Source: Pseudomonas saudimassiliensis (lineage in GTDB: Bacteria; Pseudomonadota; Gammaproteobacteria; Pseudomonadales; Pseudomonadaceae). Taken from it: a stretch of 64,000 bases of DNA. Under the pieces are notes generated by a model. The model was not told the DNA's origin. It saw only the letters and a program-made list of their open reading frames with translations, and searched no databases. The stretch spans positions 1,210,693-1,274,692 of the forward strand of contig NZ_LK391969.1 in assembly GCF_000939975.1 (NCBI RefSeq). Reading direction: 5' to 3'. A program made the position numbers and the translations under genes. Within the stretch, counting starts at the first letter, position 1. Every line of letters begins with the position of its first letter. Shown in pieces: positions 18,989 to 28,530 of this stretch.

Positions 18989-20143
18989 TCAGCGGGCCAG
19001 ATGCGGCAGTTCGCGCACCAGCAGATCCGGATTGATCTCGCTGATCGACTTGGCACCGGTCAGCACCATGGCCACCCGCATTTCCTTTTCAATCAGGTCC
19101 AGCAAATTGGTGACCCCCGCCCCGCCGTGGGTGGCCAGGGCGTAGATGAAGGCGCGGCCGATCAGCGTGCAGTCGGCGCCCAGCGCCAGCATACGCACCA
19201 CGTCCAGCCCGGTACGGATACCCGAGTCGGCGAGGATCTTGATCTGGCCCTTGACCGCATCGGCAATGGCCGGCAAGGCACGGGCACTGGACAGCACGCC
19301 ATCGAGTTGGCGACCGCCGTGGTTGGAGACCACGATGCCATCGGCGCCAAAGCTCACCGCATCACGGGCATCATCAGGATCCAGAATGCCCTTGATCACC
19401 ATGGGGCCGTCCCAGAACTCGCGGATCCATTCCAGGTCCTTCCAGCTGATCGAGGGGTCGAAATTGGCGCCCAGCCAGCCGATGTAGTCGGCCAGCCCGG
19501 TGGGGTTGCCGCGGTAGGTGGAAATGTTGCCCAGGTCATGGGGGCGGCCCAGCAGTCCGACGTCCAGCGCCCAGCGCGGGTGGGTCATGGCCTGCAACAC
19601 CCGGCGCAGCGGTCCGTTGGCGCCGCTCATGCCGGAGTGGGCGTCACGGTAGCGCGCACCCGGCACCGGCATGTCGACGGTGAACACCAGGGTGGTCACC
19701 CCGGCCGCCTTGGCCCGCTCCAGGGCATTCTTCATGAAGCCACGATCGCGCAGCACATACAGCTGGAACCACATGGGCCGGTCGATGGCGGGCGCCACCT
19801 CCTCGATCGGACATACCGACACCGTCGACAGCGTGAAGGGAATGCCCTTGGCCGCCGCGGCGCGTGCCGCCTGCACTTCACCACGGCGGGCGTACATGCC
19901 GGTCAACCCGACCGGCGCCAGCGCCACCGGCATCGCCAGGGTCTCGTCGAACAGGCGGGTTTCCAGACTCAGTTCGGACATGTTCTTCAACACCCGCTGG
20001 CGCAGCGCGATGTCGGCCAGGTCGGCCACGTTGCGCTTGAGCGTATGTTCGGCGTAGGCACCGCCGTCGAGATAATGGAACAGGAACGGCGGCAGCCTGC
20101 GCTCGGCGGCGGCGCGGTAGTCGGTAGAGGCAGAGATGATCAT
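18989..20143 (-). CDS. lldD: L-lactate dehydrogenase (FMN, quinone-linked)
   Basis: A 384-residue member of the FMN-dependent 2-hydroxyacid dehydrogenase family that oxidises L-lactate to pyruvate at the inner membrane. Visible: [13 protein letters not shown], the FMN loop [55 protein letters not shown] (FMN Lys), and [11 protein letters not shown] with the catalytic His, followed by [18 protein letters not shown]. Length and motifs match LldD. It lies between lldP and dld on the same strand and should be induced by lactate through LldR. Confidence 0.95.
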   Translation of the reverse strand: MIISASTDYRAAAERRLPPFLFHYLDGGAYAEHTLKRNVADLADIALRQRVLKNMSELSLETRLFDETLAMPVALAPVGLTGMYARRGEVQAARAAAAKGIPFTLSTVSVCPIEEVAPAIDRPMWFQLYVLRDRGFMKNALERAKAAGVTTLVFTVDMPVPGARYRDAHSGMSGANGPLRRVLQAMTHPRWALDVGLLGRPHDLGNISTYRGNPTGLADYIGWLGANFDPSISWKDLEWIREFWDGPMVIKGILDPDDARDAVSFGADGIVVSNHGGRQLDGVLSSARALPAIADAVKGQIKILADSGIRTGLDVVRMLALGADCTLIGRAFIYALATHGGAGVTNLLDLIEKEMRVAMVLTGAKSISEINPDLLVRELPHLAR

Positions 20144-20186
20144 CGAATATATCCCGTTTGTAGTCGTAAGTGATCGGTGCCGATCA

Positions 20187-21881
20187 TCAACCCAGGTTTA
20201 CCGGGTCGGTGAGGCCCAACACATAACAGCCGATCAGCGTCAGCAGACCGGCCAGGGTCACGTAATAGAATGTCGGCCCGGCGGTCTTGCGCAAGGTCAG
20301 CCCCTCGCGCCCCAACATACCCACTGTAGCCGACGCGGCCACCACGTTATGGATGGCGATCATGTTGCCGGCGGCCGCCCCCACTGCCTGGGCGGCAATC
20401 ACCAGCACGGTGGACAGCCCCAGGCTGTTGGCCACACCGAACTGGAATTGGCTGAACATCATGTTGGAGACGGTGTTGGAGCCGGCCAGGAACGCCCCCA
20501 GCGCACCGATGGCCGGGGCGAACAGCGGATAGATGCCGCCCACGCTATCGGCGACGAAATGCGCCAGCGCCACCGGCATGCTGGGCAGCCCGCCATCGTT
20601 GATACCGGAGTTGATCAGGATCCGCACCATGGGCACGGTGAACAGCAGCACGAAACCGGCGCTGAGCAGTACCCCGCCGGACTCGCGTGCCGCCCGAGCC
20701 AGTTCGCTTGGCCGCATGCGATGGATGAAGAAGGTCGCCAGCACCACCGCGACCAGTACCCCGCCGGGCAGGTACAGCGGATCCAGGCCCGCGTTGATCC
20801 CGGTCTCGCCGAGGATACCGGTGAAGGTAAGGGCGACGCCCTTGAGCGCGGCGGTCACCTCAGGGAAGACCCGGGTAATCACCAGCAGCAGGCCCACCAG
20901 CACATAGGGGATCCAGGCGCGCAGGCTGCTCATCGGGCGACTGCCCAGATCCTCGGCCCGCATTTCTATGGTGCCCACCCAGCTCAGCGGCCAATCCTTG
21001 CGGTCCGCGAACTGCCAGATATTCTTCGGTACCAGAAAGCCGGCCCGCGCTGAGAGCGTCACCACGGCCAAGCCCACCAAGCCACCCAGTAGCGAGGGGA
21101 ATTCCGGCCCGAGCAGGATGCCGGTCAAGACGTAGGGCAGGACGAAGGCCACCCCGGCGAACAGGGCGAAGGGCACCGCTTCCCAACCGGCCTTCCAGCT
21201 CTTGTCCTTGCCAAAATAGCGGGTCAGCATCAACACCATGAGCGACGGCATGATCACGCCGACCATGGCGTGCAGGATGGCCACCTTGACCGTCACCCAG
21301 TGCACGTAATCGGTCCAGGTATACCCATCGAGCGCCAATATCTCGCCGAGGGCGACGTTATCCACCCCGGCGGTTACCCCGACGATGATCGGCGTACCGA
21401 CCGCCCCGAAGGATACCGGCGTGCTCTGCAGCAGCATGCCCATCAACACCGCGGCCATCGCCGGAAAGCCGACGGCTACCAACAGGGGCGCGACGATCGC
21501 CGCCGGGGTGCCGAACCCCGAAGCACCCTCGATGAAGCAGCCGAACAGCCAGCAGATGATCACCACCTGGATACGCGGGTCGGGACTGATGGCAACGAAG
21601 CCGGTGCGAATGGCGGCGATACCGCCGGAATACTTGAGGGTGTTGAGCAGCAGGATGGCGCCGAAAATGATCCACAGCAGACTGAGAGTGATGACCAGCC
21701 CCTGCAAGGTCGACGACAGCACCCGGTTGAGGCTCATGTCCCAGGCAAACAAGGCAATCAGGGCGGTGACGCCATACACCACCGGCATCGCCGTTCTAGC
21801 TGACCAGCGCAGGCCGATCAGCAGAATGCCGGCGAGGAGAATGGGGGCGAACGCCAGCATGGCGAGAAGACCAGAGGACAT
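20187..21881 (-). CDS. lldP: L-lactate permease
   Basis: A 564-residue polytopic transporter with more than ten membrane segments that imports lactate with protons. Family pieces are visible: [34 protein letters not shown], and [17 protein letters not shown] near the C-terminus. I chose ATG 21881 (MSSGLLAML), which has GGAG eight bases upstream; the frame stays open through a further ATG at 21932, but that lies beyond the operator region. It is first in the lldP-lldD-dld operon, divergent from lldR, with a 17-bp operator-like palindrome 37 bases upstream. Confidence 0.95.
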   Translation of the reverse strand: MSSGLLAMLAFAPILLAGILLIGLRWSARTAMPVVYGVTALIALFAWDMSLNRVLSSTLQGLVITLSLLWIIFGAILLLNTLKYSGGIAAIRTGFVAISPDPRIQVVIICWLFGCFIEGASGFGTPAAIVAPLLVAVGFPAMAAVLMGMLLQSTPVSFGAVGTPIIVGVTAGVDNVALGEILALDGYTWTDYVHWVTVKVAILHAMVGVIMPSLMVLMLTRYFGKDKSWKAGWEAVPFALFAGVAFVLPYVLTGILLGPEFPSLLGGLVGLAVVTLSARAGFLVPKNIWQFADRKDWPLSWVGTIEMRAEDLGSRPMSSLRAWIPYVLVGLLLVITRVFPEVTAALKGVALTFTGILGETGINAGLDPLYLPGGVLVAVVLATFFIHRMRPSELARAARESGGVLLSAGFVLLFTVPMVRILINSGINDGGLPSMPVALAHFVADSVGGIYPLFAPAIGALGAFLAGSNTVSNMMFSQFQFGVANSLGLSTVLVIAAQAVGAAAGNMIAIHNVVAASATVGMLGREGLTLRKTAGPTFYYVTLAGLLTLIGCYVLGLTDPVNLG

Positions 21882-21917
21882 ACGAGATGCTCCATAGTTT
21901 TTATTTGATCTCAGGCA

Positions 21918-21934
21918 AATTGGTAAGACCAATT
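21918..21934. promoter_or_regulatory. LldR-type operator, lldP side
   Basis: AATTGGT-AAG-ACCAATT has perfect 7-base arms around a 3-base centre and matches the AATTGGT-N3-ACCAATT pattern of PdhR/LldR-family GntR regulators. Reading toward lldP, TTACCA inside the site and TAAAAA 17 bases later could be the -35 and -10, so binding would block the promoter. Confidence 0.75.
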
Positions 21935-22059
21935 ATCCAGGGATGCTGGTCAGCGTAAAAAAGCCAAGAGAGCATGTCAATCGGAATCTCCTAGACGATG
22001 GTCGCATAACCCGAGAAAAACTTTCCGAAGGGGTATTTAGCCGGCATACTTCTGGAATC

Positions 22060-22074
22060 ATTGGTCAGACCAAT
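22060..22074. promoter_or_regulatory. LldR-type operator, lldR side
   Basis: ATTGGTC-A-GACCAAT is a perfect 7-1-7 palindrome 12 bases before the lldR GTG, next to its ribosome site. A candidate lldR promoter (TTTCCG at 22022-22027, CATACT at 22045-22050) lies just upstream, so binding would hinder early elongation and give autorepression. A further half-site, TTGGTCAGA, falls in the first lldR codons (22094-22102). Confidence 0.75.
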
Positions 22075-22086
22075 AAGGAGGACAGG

Positions 22087-22854
22087 GTGGAAATTGGTCA
22101 GATTCAGCAACGGCGGTTGTCGGACAACATTGTTGAACAGCTGGAGACGATGATGCTCGACGGCATCCTCAAGCCGGGTGAACGCCTTCCTGCTGAACGC
22201 CAACTGGCCGAACAATTCGGCGTATCACGTCCGTCGTTGCGTGAAGCAATCCAGAAATTGGCGGCCCGGGGCCTGCTGGTCAGCCGTCAGGGTGGCGGCA
22301 ACTACGTGACGTCCACCCTGGGCTCGAGCTTCAGCGACCCGTTACTTGGCCTGCTCGAGGGCCATCCCGAGGCCCACCGCGATCTCCTCGAGTTCCGCCA
22401 CACCCTGGAAGCCGACTGCGCCTATTACGCCGCTCTGCGGGCCACCGAGGTTGATCATCAGAACCTGCGGAAAGCCTACGACACCCTGCAGGCGTGCTAT
22501 GCCCGCGAAGGCGGCAGCAGCCGCACCGAAGAAGGTGCGGCCGATGCGCGATTCCACCTTGCAATTGCCGAAGCCAGTCACAATATCATTTTGCTCCATA
22601 CCATCCGCGGCCTGTTCGATCTGCTCAAGCGCAACGTACTGACCAACATCGGCGGCATGTATGCGCTGCGAATGAGCACCCGGGACATGCTGATGCGTCA
22701 GCACCGGGACTTGCTCGACGCCATTATCGAAGGTCGTGCGGATGACGCCCGACGCCACGCCAGCGAACATATCGACTATGTCCGCGAGGTGCTGGCCGAA
22801 CGGCAGATGGAGGAGCACCGACGCAGCCGGGCAAAACGCCGAGAAAAACATTGA
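22087..22854 (+). CDS. lldR: GntR/FCD-family lactate-responsive repressor LldR
   Basis: A 255-residue regulator. Residues about 10-75 form the FadR-type winged helix (LKPGERLPAERQLAEQFGVSRPSLREAIQKLAARGLL, then RQGGGNYV). The rest is an FCD ligand domain with the expected acidic and His residues (FRHTLEADCAYYAALRAT, FHLAIAEASHN, ASEHIDYV). I chose GTG 22087, directly behind AAGGAGGA and giving the family length; the open frame extends 144 bases further upstream but that part contains an operator and promoter. It should repress lldP-lldD-dld and itself until lactate binds. Confidence 0.9.
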   Translation: MEIGQIQQRRLSDNIVEQLETMMLDGILKPGERLPAERQLAEQFGVSRPSLREAIQKLAARGLLVSRQGGGNYVTSTLGSSFSDPLLGLLEGHPEAHRDLLEFRHTLEADCAYYAALRATEVDHQNLRKAYDTLQACYAREGGSSRTEEGAADARFHLAIAEASHNIILLHTIRGLFDLLKRNVLTNIGGMYALRMSTRDMLMRQHRDLLDAIIEGRADDARRHASEHIDYVREVLAERQMEEHRRSRAKRREKH

Positions 22855-22934
22855 ACTTGAAAATGGGCGTTTTTTACCGGAGCGACTATAGTAATTAATC
22901 CCAATGAAGGGTTATTCATTTTCAGGAGACTTCG

Positions 22935-23537
22935 ATGAAAAAGGGCGCCCCATCCGCGCTAGTGCTTTTATTACCACTCGCTGTCTCTACCCACGCCTAT
23001 GAATTGAGCCCCACACCGGAAGCGGGCCTCTGGCGTAGCGAAAAACGTATCGTGATCGAGAGCGAGGGTCGTATCCAGACCTTGGATCAGGCCCAGCAGC
23101 AGCTACCGGATGGAACTGCCAGCGACCGCCGCGCGTTACTCGACGACGCGGCCATTGGCCACGGCAAGCCCACCGTGGAGATGGAATGCATCACCCTGCC
23201 CCAGGCCGCCGAGCTCGTCCGCCTGGAGAACATGCAACGGGAAATCCAGCGTGATGTACCTGAATGCGAGTTGACGGTGCATCCCGTGGATCGCTCTACC
23301 CTCAATGTGCATGGAAACTGCCAGGGTAAGGATGGCTTCCATGGCGACATGCAGGGGCACGTAGAGATCGTCAGCAGCTACGAGATCCGCTCCTCCTTCC
23401 TCGGCCGGTCTCGACTGCAGACCGAATCGGACATCGCCGACGCCGATACACCCACCAGCCTGCAGCTGCAGGAAATTTCCCGCTGGACCCAGGCCGATTG
23501 CGGGGAGATGGCACCGGAGAAACGCATGTCCTTCTGA
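22935..23537 (+). CDS. Secreted DUF3617-family protein
   Basis: A 200-residue protein with a clear signal peptide (MKKGAPSALVLLLPLAVSTHAYE, cleavage near residue 21-22). The mature part begins with the pattern 'P.P..GLW' and ends with WTQADCGEMAPEK, including paired cysteines (ECITL, ECELT, GNCQGK, DCG). This is the layout of DUF3617, whose members are exported and of unknown function. It has its own ribosome site (AGGAG) and a TATAGT -10-like box upstream, so it is probably transcribed on its own. No functional tie to lldR or the Usp gene is evident. Confidence 0.75.
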   Translation: MKKGAPSALVLLLPLAVSTHAYELSPTPEAGLWRSEKRIVIESEGRIQTLDQAQQQLPDGTASDRRALLDDAAIGHGKPTVEMECITLPQAAELVRLENMQREIQRDVPECELTVHPVDRSTLNVHGNCQGKDGFHGDMQGHVEIVSSYEIRSSFLGRSRLQTESDIADADTPTSLQLQEISRWTQADCGEMAPEKRMSF

Positions 23538-23599
23538 TGCCGGCGGGCATGACTGCCGGGCTGTACTAGACTGATACCCATACGCTGAGGAGGATGCCC

Positions 23600-24403
23600 A
23601 TGCTCAACCATTGTGTTCTCGCCTTCGATTATTCGGACAGCTGGCAGAAGACCTGCGAGCGGCTGCCATCCATCGTGCAACTGGTCAAGGTGCAACGGCT
23701 GACGCTGGTACATGTGGTCGACACCACCCGGCGCATGAACGTGGAGGACAGCACCGCTGCCGCCGCCAGCCACCTGCAGGACCTGGCCATCAAGCTCTCC
23801 GGCGAAATGGGCATCACGGTGAATTACGAGGTGCGCAGCGGGTTCGCCGCCACTGAACTGCACGAGGCCGCCCGTCGGCTGCGGGCTGACGGCATCATTG
23901 TATTGAACCAGAGCCACTCCGTCGGCCGGGCGCTGTTTCACGGCAACGTTGCCCTCAACCTGGCCCGCATCACCCACCTCCCCTTGCTGATCCTCCCCGC
24001 CAGCGGCCCGGTTCCCGAACCCAGCGCCCCGGTACTGTTGGCCACCGATGGCTCGCGTCCGGCCCAGGTCGCCCAGCGGGTCTTCGAACGCTTTCTCACC
24101 CCGGGTCGTCATGGCCTGGTGGTGTGGGTGGAAACCGACGACGCCGACGATAATGCGGCGGTGGTTCGTGGTCAGCTGGACGAGCTCAGCCAGCGTCACG
24201 AGCAGGTTATCGCCCGCCACCTGAAGGGGTCAGCGGTACGGGAGATCGTCAAGGTCGCTGACGCCGAACAGGTATCCCTGGTGATCCTGGGTAAGCGCGG
24301 CACCACGCCCATCCAGGAACTGATGGTGGGCAGCACCGCCGAAGGGGTAGCCCGGGAAAGCGAGCGCCCCGTCCTGCTGGTCCCGATCAATACCGAGCTC
24401 TGA
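23600..24403 (+). CDS. Universal stress protein with two UspA domains
   Basis: A 267-residue cytoplasmic protein with tandem Usp folds. The first covers about residues 1-135 (HCVLAFDYSDSW...LTLVHVVDTT...). The second runs from about 145 (PVLLATDGSRPA...) and carries the nucleotide-binding-like end VILGKRGTTPIQELMVGSTAEGVARESERPVLLVP. An ATG at 23594 overlaps the GAGGAGG ribosome site, so the ATG six bases later is preferred. Such proteins act in stress survival; the precise role is unknown. A strong terminator follows. Confidence 0.85.
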   Translation: MLNHCVLAFDYSDSWQKTCERLPSIVQLVKVQRLTLVHVVDTTRRMNVEDSTAAAASHLQDLAIKLSGEMGITVNYEVRSGFAATELHEAARRLRADGIIVLNQSHSVGRALFHGNVALNLARITHLPLLILPASGPVPEPSAPVLLATDGSRPAQVAQRVFERFLTPGRHGLVVWVETDDADDNAAVVRGQLDELSQRHEQVIARHLKGSAVREIVKVADAEQVSLVILGKRGTTPIQELMVGSTAEGVARESERPVLLVPINTEL

Positions 24404-24409
24404 AACGCC

Positions 24410-24434
24410 AACGGCCCCCATGACGGGGGCCGTT
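24410..24434. terminator. Terminator between the Usp gene and gcdH
   Basis: AACGGCCCCC (24410-24419) pairs perfectly with GGGGGCCGTT (24425-24434) around a short loop. It lies between convergent genes and can serve both; the trailing T-run is short. Confidence 0.75.
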
Positions 24435-24453
24435 GCGGTATTGCCAGCCAGCC

Positions 24454-25638
24454 TCAGAAGAAGGCTTGCAGTCCGGTCTGGGCCCGACCCAGGATCAGGG
24501 CATGCACATCGTGGGTGCCCTCGTAGGTGTTGACCACCTCCAGGTTGACCACGTGGCGGATCACACCATATTCATCGGAAATCCCGTTACCGCCCAGCAT
24601 GTCCCGTGCTACCCGGGCGATATCCAGGGATTTGCCGCAGGAGTTGCGCTTCATGATGGAGGTAATTTCCACCGCCGCGGTGCCCTCATCCTTCATCCGC
24701 CCCAGGCGCAGGCAACCCTGCAAGGCCATGGTGATCTCGGTCTGCATGTCGGCCAGCTTCTTCTGCACCAGCTGGGTCTGGGCCAGCGGCCGACCGAACT
24801 GCAGGCGATCCATGGTGTACTGGCGAGCGGTGTGCCAGCAGAATTCCGCCGCCCCCAGAGCGCCCCAGGCAATCCCGTAGCGGGCCGAATTCAGGCAGGT
24901 GAATGGGCCCCGCAGGCCTGTAACGCCGGGCATCAGGTTTTCTTCCGGAACGAACACATCGTCCATCACGATCTCACCGGTAATGGAGGTGCGCAGCCCG
25001 ACCTTGCCCTTGATGGCCGGCGCGCTGAGACCTTCCCAGCCCTTCTCCAGAATGAAACCGCGGATCAGGTCATCTTCGGTCTTGGCCCAGACCACGAACA
25101 CATCGGCGATGGGGCTGTTGGTGATCCACATCTTCGCGCCCTTCAGCCGATAACCGCCGTCGACCTTGCGCGCGCGAGTGACCATGGAGCCCGGGTCGGA
25201 GCCGTGGTTCGGCTCGGTCAGGCCGAAGCAACCGATGAACTCGCCGCTGGCCAGTTTCGGCAGGTACTTCTGCTTCTGCTCTTCGCTGCCGAACTCGTTG
25301 ATCGGCACCATCACCAGGGAGGACTGCACGCTCATCATCGAGCGGTAGCCGGAGTCGACGCGCTCCACTTCCCGGGCGATCAGGCCGTAGCAGACATAGT
25401 TCAGGCCGCTGCCACCGTACTCGGTGGGGATGGTGGCGCCCAGCAAACCGAGCTCACCCATCTCACGGAAGATCGACGCGTCGGTCTCCTCGTTACGGAA
25501 GGAATTGAGCACCCGCGGCATCAACTTGTCCTGGCAGTACTGGGCCGCGGAGTCGCGGACCATGCGCTCTTCTTCGGTGAGCTGCTGGTCGAGCAGCAGC
25601 GGGTCTGCCCAGTTGAAACTTGCTTTGCTGTCAGCCAT
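24454..25638 (-). CDS. gcdH: Glutaryl-CoA dehydrogenase
   Basis: A 394-residue acyl-CoA dehydrogenase that oxidises and decarboxylates glutaryl-CoA to crotonyl-CoA in lysine and tryptophan breakdown. Seen: [49 protein letters not shown] (FAD/substrate), [18 protein letters not shown], and the C-terminal [17 protein letters not shown] carrying the catalytic Glu. Family signature and length fit GcdH specifically. The divergent LysR-type gene next to it is probably its activator. The start at 25638 has ACGGAG six bases upstream. Confidence 0.95.
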   Translation of the reverse strand: MADSKASFNWADPLLLDQQLTEEERMVRDSAAQYCQDKLMPRVLNSFRNEETDASIFREMGELGLLGATIPTEYGGSGLNYVCYGLIAREVERVDSGYRSMMSVQSSLVMVPINEFGSEEQKQKYLPKLASGEFIGCFGLTEPNHGSDPGSMVTRARKVDGGYRLKGAKMWITNSPIADVFVVWAKTEDDLIRGFILEKGWEGLSAPAIKGKVGLRTSITGEIVMDDVFVPEENLMPGVTGLRGPFTCLNSARYGIAWGALGAAEFCWHTARQYTMDRLQFGRPLAQTQLVQKKLADMQTEITMALQGCLRLGRMKDEGTAAVEITSIMKRNSCGKSLDIARVARDMLGGNGISDEYGVIRHVVNLEVVNTYEGTHDVHALILGRAQTGLQAFF

Positions 25639-25882
25639 GAAAACTCCGTATGTCGTTCTTGATATGGATGCGGGTCGGCGCTCCGCGAGGATGGATCAAG
25701 ACTAGCCACTCGCCGGCCGACAGGCAAACGCGTATTTATCAGCAAGCTGTGCTAGATTGGAACTCCGAAACCAGAGCAATCCCTTCAAGTCGACGGCAGT
25801 CATTCCAAGACCAGACATGCATGGCCTGGCATGGCCAACGTGTTTGACGCTTGCAGCCGACCGCTGCTCCGCAGGAGTCCCC

Positions 25883-26791
25883 ATGCGCCGCAAGATCCCC
25901 CCAACCCAGGCCCTGATCTGTTTTGAATCCGCCGCCCGCCACGAGAGTTTCACCAAGGCCGCGGAGGAACTGGCCCTGACCCAGAGCGCCGTGTGCCGAC
26001 AGATAGCCAACCTGGAAAGCTTCCTCGATGTTCAGCTGTTTCGCCGAACGCGGCGAGGCGTAAGACTGACCGAGGCCGGCCAGACCTATAGCCGGCGCAT
26101 CGCCCATCGACTCGATGCGGTGGAGCGCGACACCCTGTCGGTGATGGGCAACCAGGGCACCGCCACCCTGGAACTGGCACTGGTTCCCACCTTCGGCACC
26201 CAGTGGTTGCTCCCCCGGCTGGGCAACTACCTTGTGCAACATCCGCACGTAACGGTAAACATGACCAACCGCACCCGCCCCTTCCTGTTTGCCGATACCG
26301 AATTCGATGCGGCAATCTACTTCGGTAATGGCGAGTGGTCGGGTACCGAGGTGCATTATCTGATGCCGGAGTCGCCGGTGCCGGTCTGCAGCCCCCGGCT
26401 GCTGGCGGGCCAGGCGCAGCTATCTGCCGAGCAGATCAGCCAGCTGCCGCTACTCCAGCAATCCACCCGACCCTATGCCTGGCGACAATGGTTCGCCGCC
26501 GCCGGCCTGCGGGTCGAGCACGACCTCAATGGCACCCGGCTGGAGCTGTTTTCCATGCTGGCCCAGGCGGCCATGCACGGCATGGGCGTGGCGCTGATAC
26601 CGCCGTTCCTGATCCAGCGCGAGCTGGAGAGCGGGCAGTTGGTCATCGCCAACCCCCACAGTTTCGCCAGCAGCGATGGCTATTATCTGGTGATTCCCGA
26701 ACGCAAGGCCGAATCGGCGACCCTGCAGGGATTTCGGGACTGGGTGATCAGCGAAGCACAGGCGTACACCCGCCAGGCTGCAGCCGGTTGA
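25883..26791 (+). CDS. gcdR: LysR-family regulator, probable activator of gcdH
   Basis: A 302-residue LysR protein. The helix-turn-helix lies in residues about 8-66 (LICFESAARHESFTKAAEELALTQSAVCRQIANLESFLDVQLFRR) and the effector domain follows from about 90. The ATG at 25883 sits behind GCAGGAG; a longer in-frame start upstream would cross the promoter region. Divergent placement from gcdH is the usual LysR arrangement and matches the GcdR-GcdH pair of other pseudomonads. The effector is likely glutarate or a related acid (from known GcdR work, not seen here). An ATGC-N8-GCAT motif at 25817-25832 is a possible binding site. Confidence 0.8.
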   Translation: MRRKIPPTQALICFESAARHESFTKAAEELALTQSAVCRQIANLESFLDVQLFRRTRRGVRLTEAGQTYSRRIAHRLDAVERDTLSVMGNQGTATLELALVPTFGTQWLLPRLGNYLVQHPHVTVNMTNRTRPFLFADTEFDAAIYFGNGEWSGTEVHYLMPESPVPVCSPRLLAGQAQLSAEQISQLPLLQQSTRPYAWRQWFAAAGLRVEHDLNGTRLELFSMLAQAAMHGMGVALIPPFLIQRELESGQLVIANPHSFASSDGYYLVIPERKAESATLQGFRDWVISEAQAYTRQAAAG

Positions 26792-26809
26792 GCGCGACGG
26801 CTGGCCGGA

Positions 26810-27568
26810 TTACCGATAGTAGGTGCAGATGCGCTGGCCGTTGACCTCGTGCACCTGGATGTCCATTTCGTAGAGGTCGCGCAACACCTCATCGCGGATG
26901 ATCGCCTGCGGCGTCCCCTGGTAGGCCGGCCGGCCCTGGCGCATTGCGATGATGTGGTCGGAATAGCAGGAAGCAAAGTTGATGTCGTGCAACACCACCA
27001 CCACGGTCTTGCCCTTTTCGTCAGCAGCGCGGCGCAGCAGCTGCATCATGTCCACCGCAAAGCGCATGTCGATGTTGTTCAGCGGCTCGTCCAGCAACAC
27101 ATATTCGGTATCCTGGCACATGACCATGGCGACATAGGCCCGCTGCCGCTGGCCGCCGGACAGTTCGTCGATCGGCCGGTCGCGGTAGTCGTTCAGTCGC
27201 AGGTAGTCCATGGCTTCGTCCACGTGACGCAGGTCCTCCGCGGTCAGCCGACCACCGGAGTGCGGGAAGCGGCCAAAGGCGACCAGGTCCCGTACCGTCA
27301 GGCGCAGGGAGGTCTGGTTGTCCTGCCGAAGGATCGACAGGCGCCGCGCCAGCACATTACCCGGCGTGCGCGTCACGTCCAGACCGTCCACCAGCACGCT
27401 GCCTGCACTCATCGGCGTCAGGCGGCTGATCATCGACAGTAGGGTCGACTTGCCCGCGCCGTTGGGGCCGATGATCGAGGTAAAACCGCCGCGAGGGATA
27501 CTCAGGCTGACATCATCGACGACCAGCACATCACCATAGCGTTTGGACACGCCCCGGGTTTCGATCAT
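26810..27568 (-). CDS. Iron-siderophore ABC transporter, ATP-binding protein
   Basis: A 252-residue ATPase. Walker A is GPNGAGKST (about 33-41), the signature LSGGQRQRA, Walker B YVLLDEPLNNID, and the switch His in VVLHDINFA. It resembles the FepC/YclP/VctC group that drives ferric-siderophore import. The ATG overlaps the upstream permease stop by four bases (ATGA), so the two are translationally coupled. It is last in the binding protein-permease-permease-ATPase operon. Confidence 0.92.
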   Translation of the reverse strand: MIETRGVSKRYGDVLVVDDVSLSIPRGGFTSIIGPNGAGKSTLLSMISRLTPMSAGSVLVDGLDVTRTPGNVLARRLSILRQDNQTSLRLTVRDLVAFGRFPHSGGRLTAEDLRHVDEAMDYLRLNDYRDRPIDELSGGQRQRAYVAMVMCQDTEYVLLDEPLNNIDMRFAVDMMQLLRRAADEKGKTVVVVLHDINFASCYSDHIIAMRQGRPAYQGTPQAIIRDEVLRDLYEMDIQVHEVNGQRICTYYR

Positions 27569-28530
27569 TGTCTGGCTCCGCGCATCAGCAACACTATGAA
27601 CAGGAGACCGCCGGCCACTTCGATGACCAGTGCCAGCGGCAGGGTGGAGGACAGCAGGTGTTCCAGCAGCAACTGGCCGCCGACCAGGCAGATGATGCCG
27701 GCGAGCACACTGGCCGGCAGGGTCCAGCAGTGCCGCTGGGAGCCGGTGAACCAATAGGCCAGGTTGGCAATCAGCAGCCCGAAGAACAGCGTGGGGCCGA
27801 CCAGCACGGTCGCCACCGACACCAGGATGGCGGTCACCGCCATCACGCCCTGCACCACCCGGCCATGGGCCACGCCCAGGTTGATGGCGATGTCCCGGCC
27901 GAGACTCAGCACATCCAGACAACGCCACCAACGCCACAGCAGCAGCCCGCCCACCGCCAGCGCGGCCGCCGCGGCGCCGAGCAGGTCGGTATTGACGCGG
28001 GCGAAGCTGGCCTGGGCAACCCCGGTGCTGATGCCGAACTCGCTCGGGTCCAGCACCCTTGCGCCCAGTTCGGACAATTCGCGAAACAGCATGCCGGCCA
28101 GCATGCCGAGCAGGATCATCAGGTGCAGGCTGCGCACCGAACCGGAAAACAGCAGGCGAAACAGCAGCAACGCCAGGGCGACCATCAGCATCACCTGCAG
28201 CGCAAAGCGCAGCGACGGCGCCCATTCTGCCAGCGCGCTGCCCCCCACCGCCAACATCGCCAGGGTGTTGACCAGCACGTAGAGCACATCAAATCCCATC
28301 AGCGAGGGGGTCAGCAGCCGGCTTTGGGTAATGGTCTGGAACAGGATGGTGGAGACGCCGAGGGCCACGGCGGTGAGCACCAGTGCCAGCAGCCGGCTGC
28401 CCCGGTATTCGATAATGAACTGCCAGTCCGTCTGGACATTCACCGTCATGAAACCAATGCAACACAGCACCGCCACCAGCCCCAGCAGGGCTACCCGGCT
28501 GGCTGGCCGCCGCCAGAAGGTCAGGACCAT
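27565..28530 (-). CDS. Iron-siderophore ABC transporter permease (second subunit)
   Basis: A 321-residue FecCD-type permease with about nine membrane helices. Family segments visible are SRLLALVLTAVALGVSTILFQTITQSRLLTPSLMG and VSVATVLVGPTLFFGLLIANLAYWFTGS. It pairs with the preceding permease as a heterodimer, as in the YclN/YclO and FatD/FatC systems. The start overlaps the previous gene by 10 bases. Confidence 0.9.
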   Translation of the reverse strand: MVLTFWRRPASRVALLGLVAVLCCIGFMTVNVQTDWQFIIEYRGSRLLALVLTAVALGVSTILFQTITQSRLLTPSLMGFDVLYVLVNTLAMLAVGGSALAEWAPSLRFALQVMLMVALALLLFRLLFSGSVRSLHLMILLGMLAGMLFRELSELGARVLDPSEFGISTGVAQASFARVNTDLLGAAAAALAVGGLLLWRWWRCLDVLSLGRDIAINLGVAHGRVVQGVMAVTAILVSVATVLVGPTLFFGLLIANLAYWFTGSQRHCWTLPASVLAGIICLVGGQLLLEHLLSSTLPLALVIEVAGGLLFIVLLMRGARQ

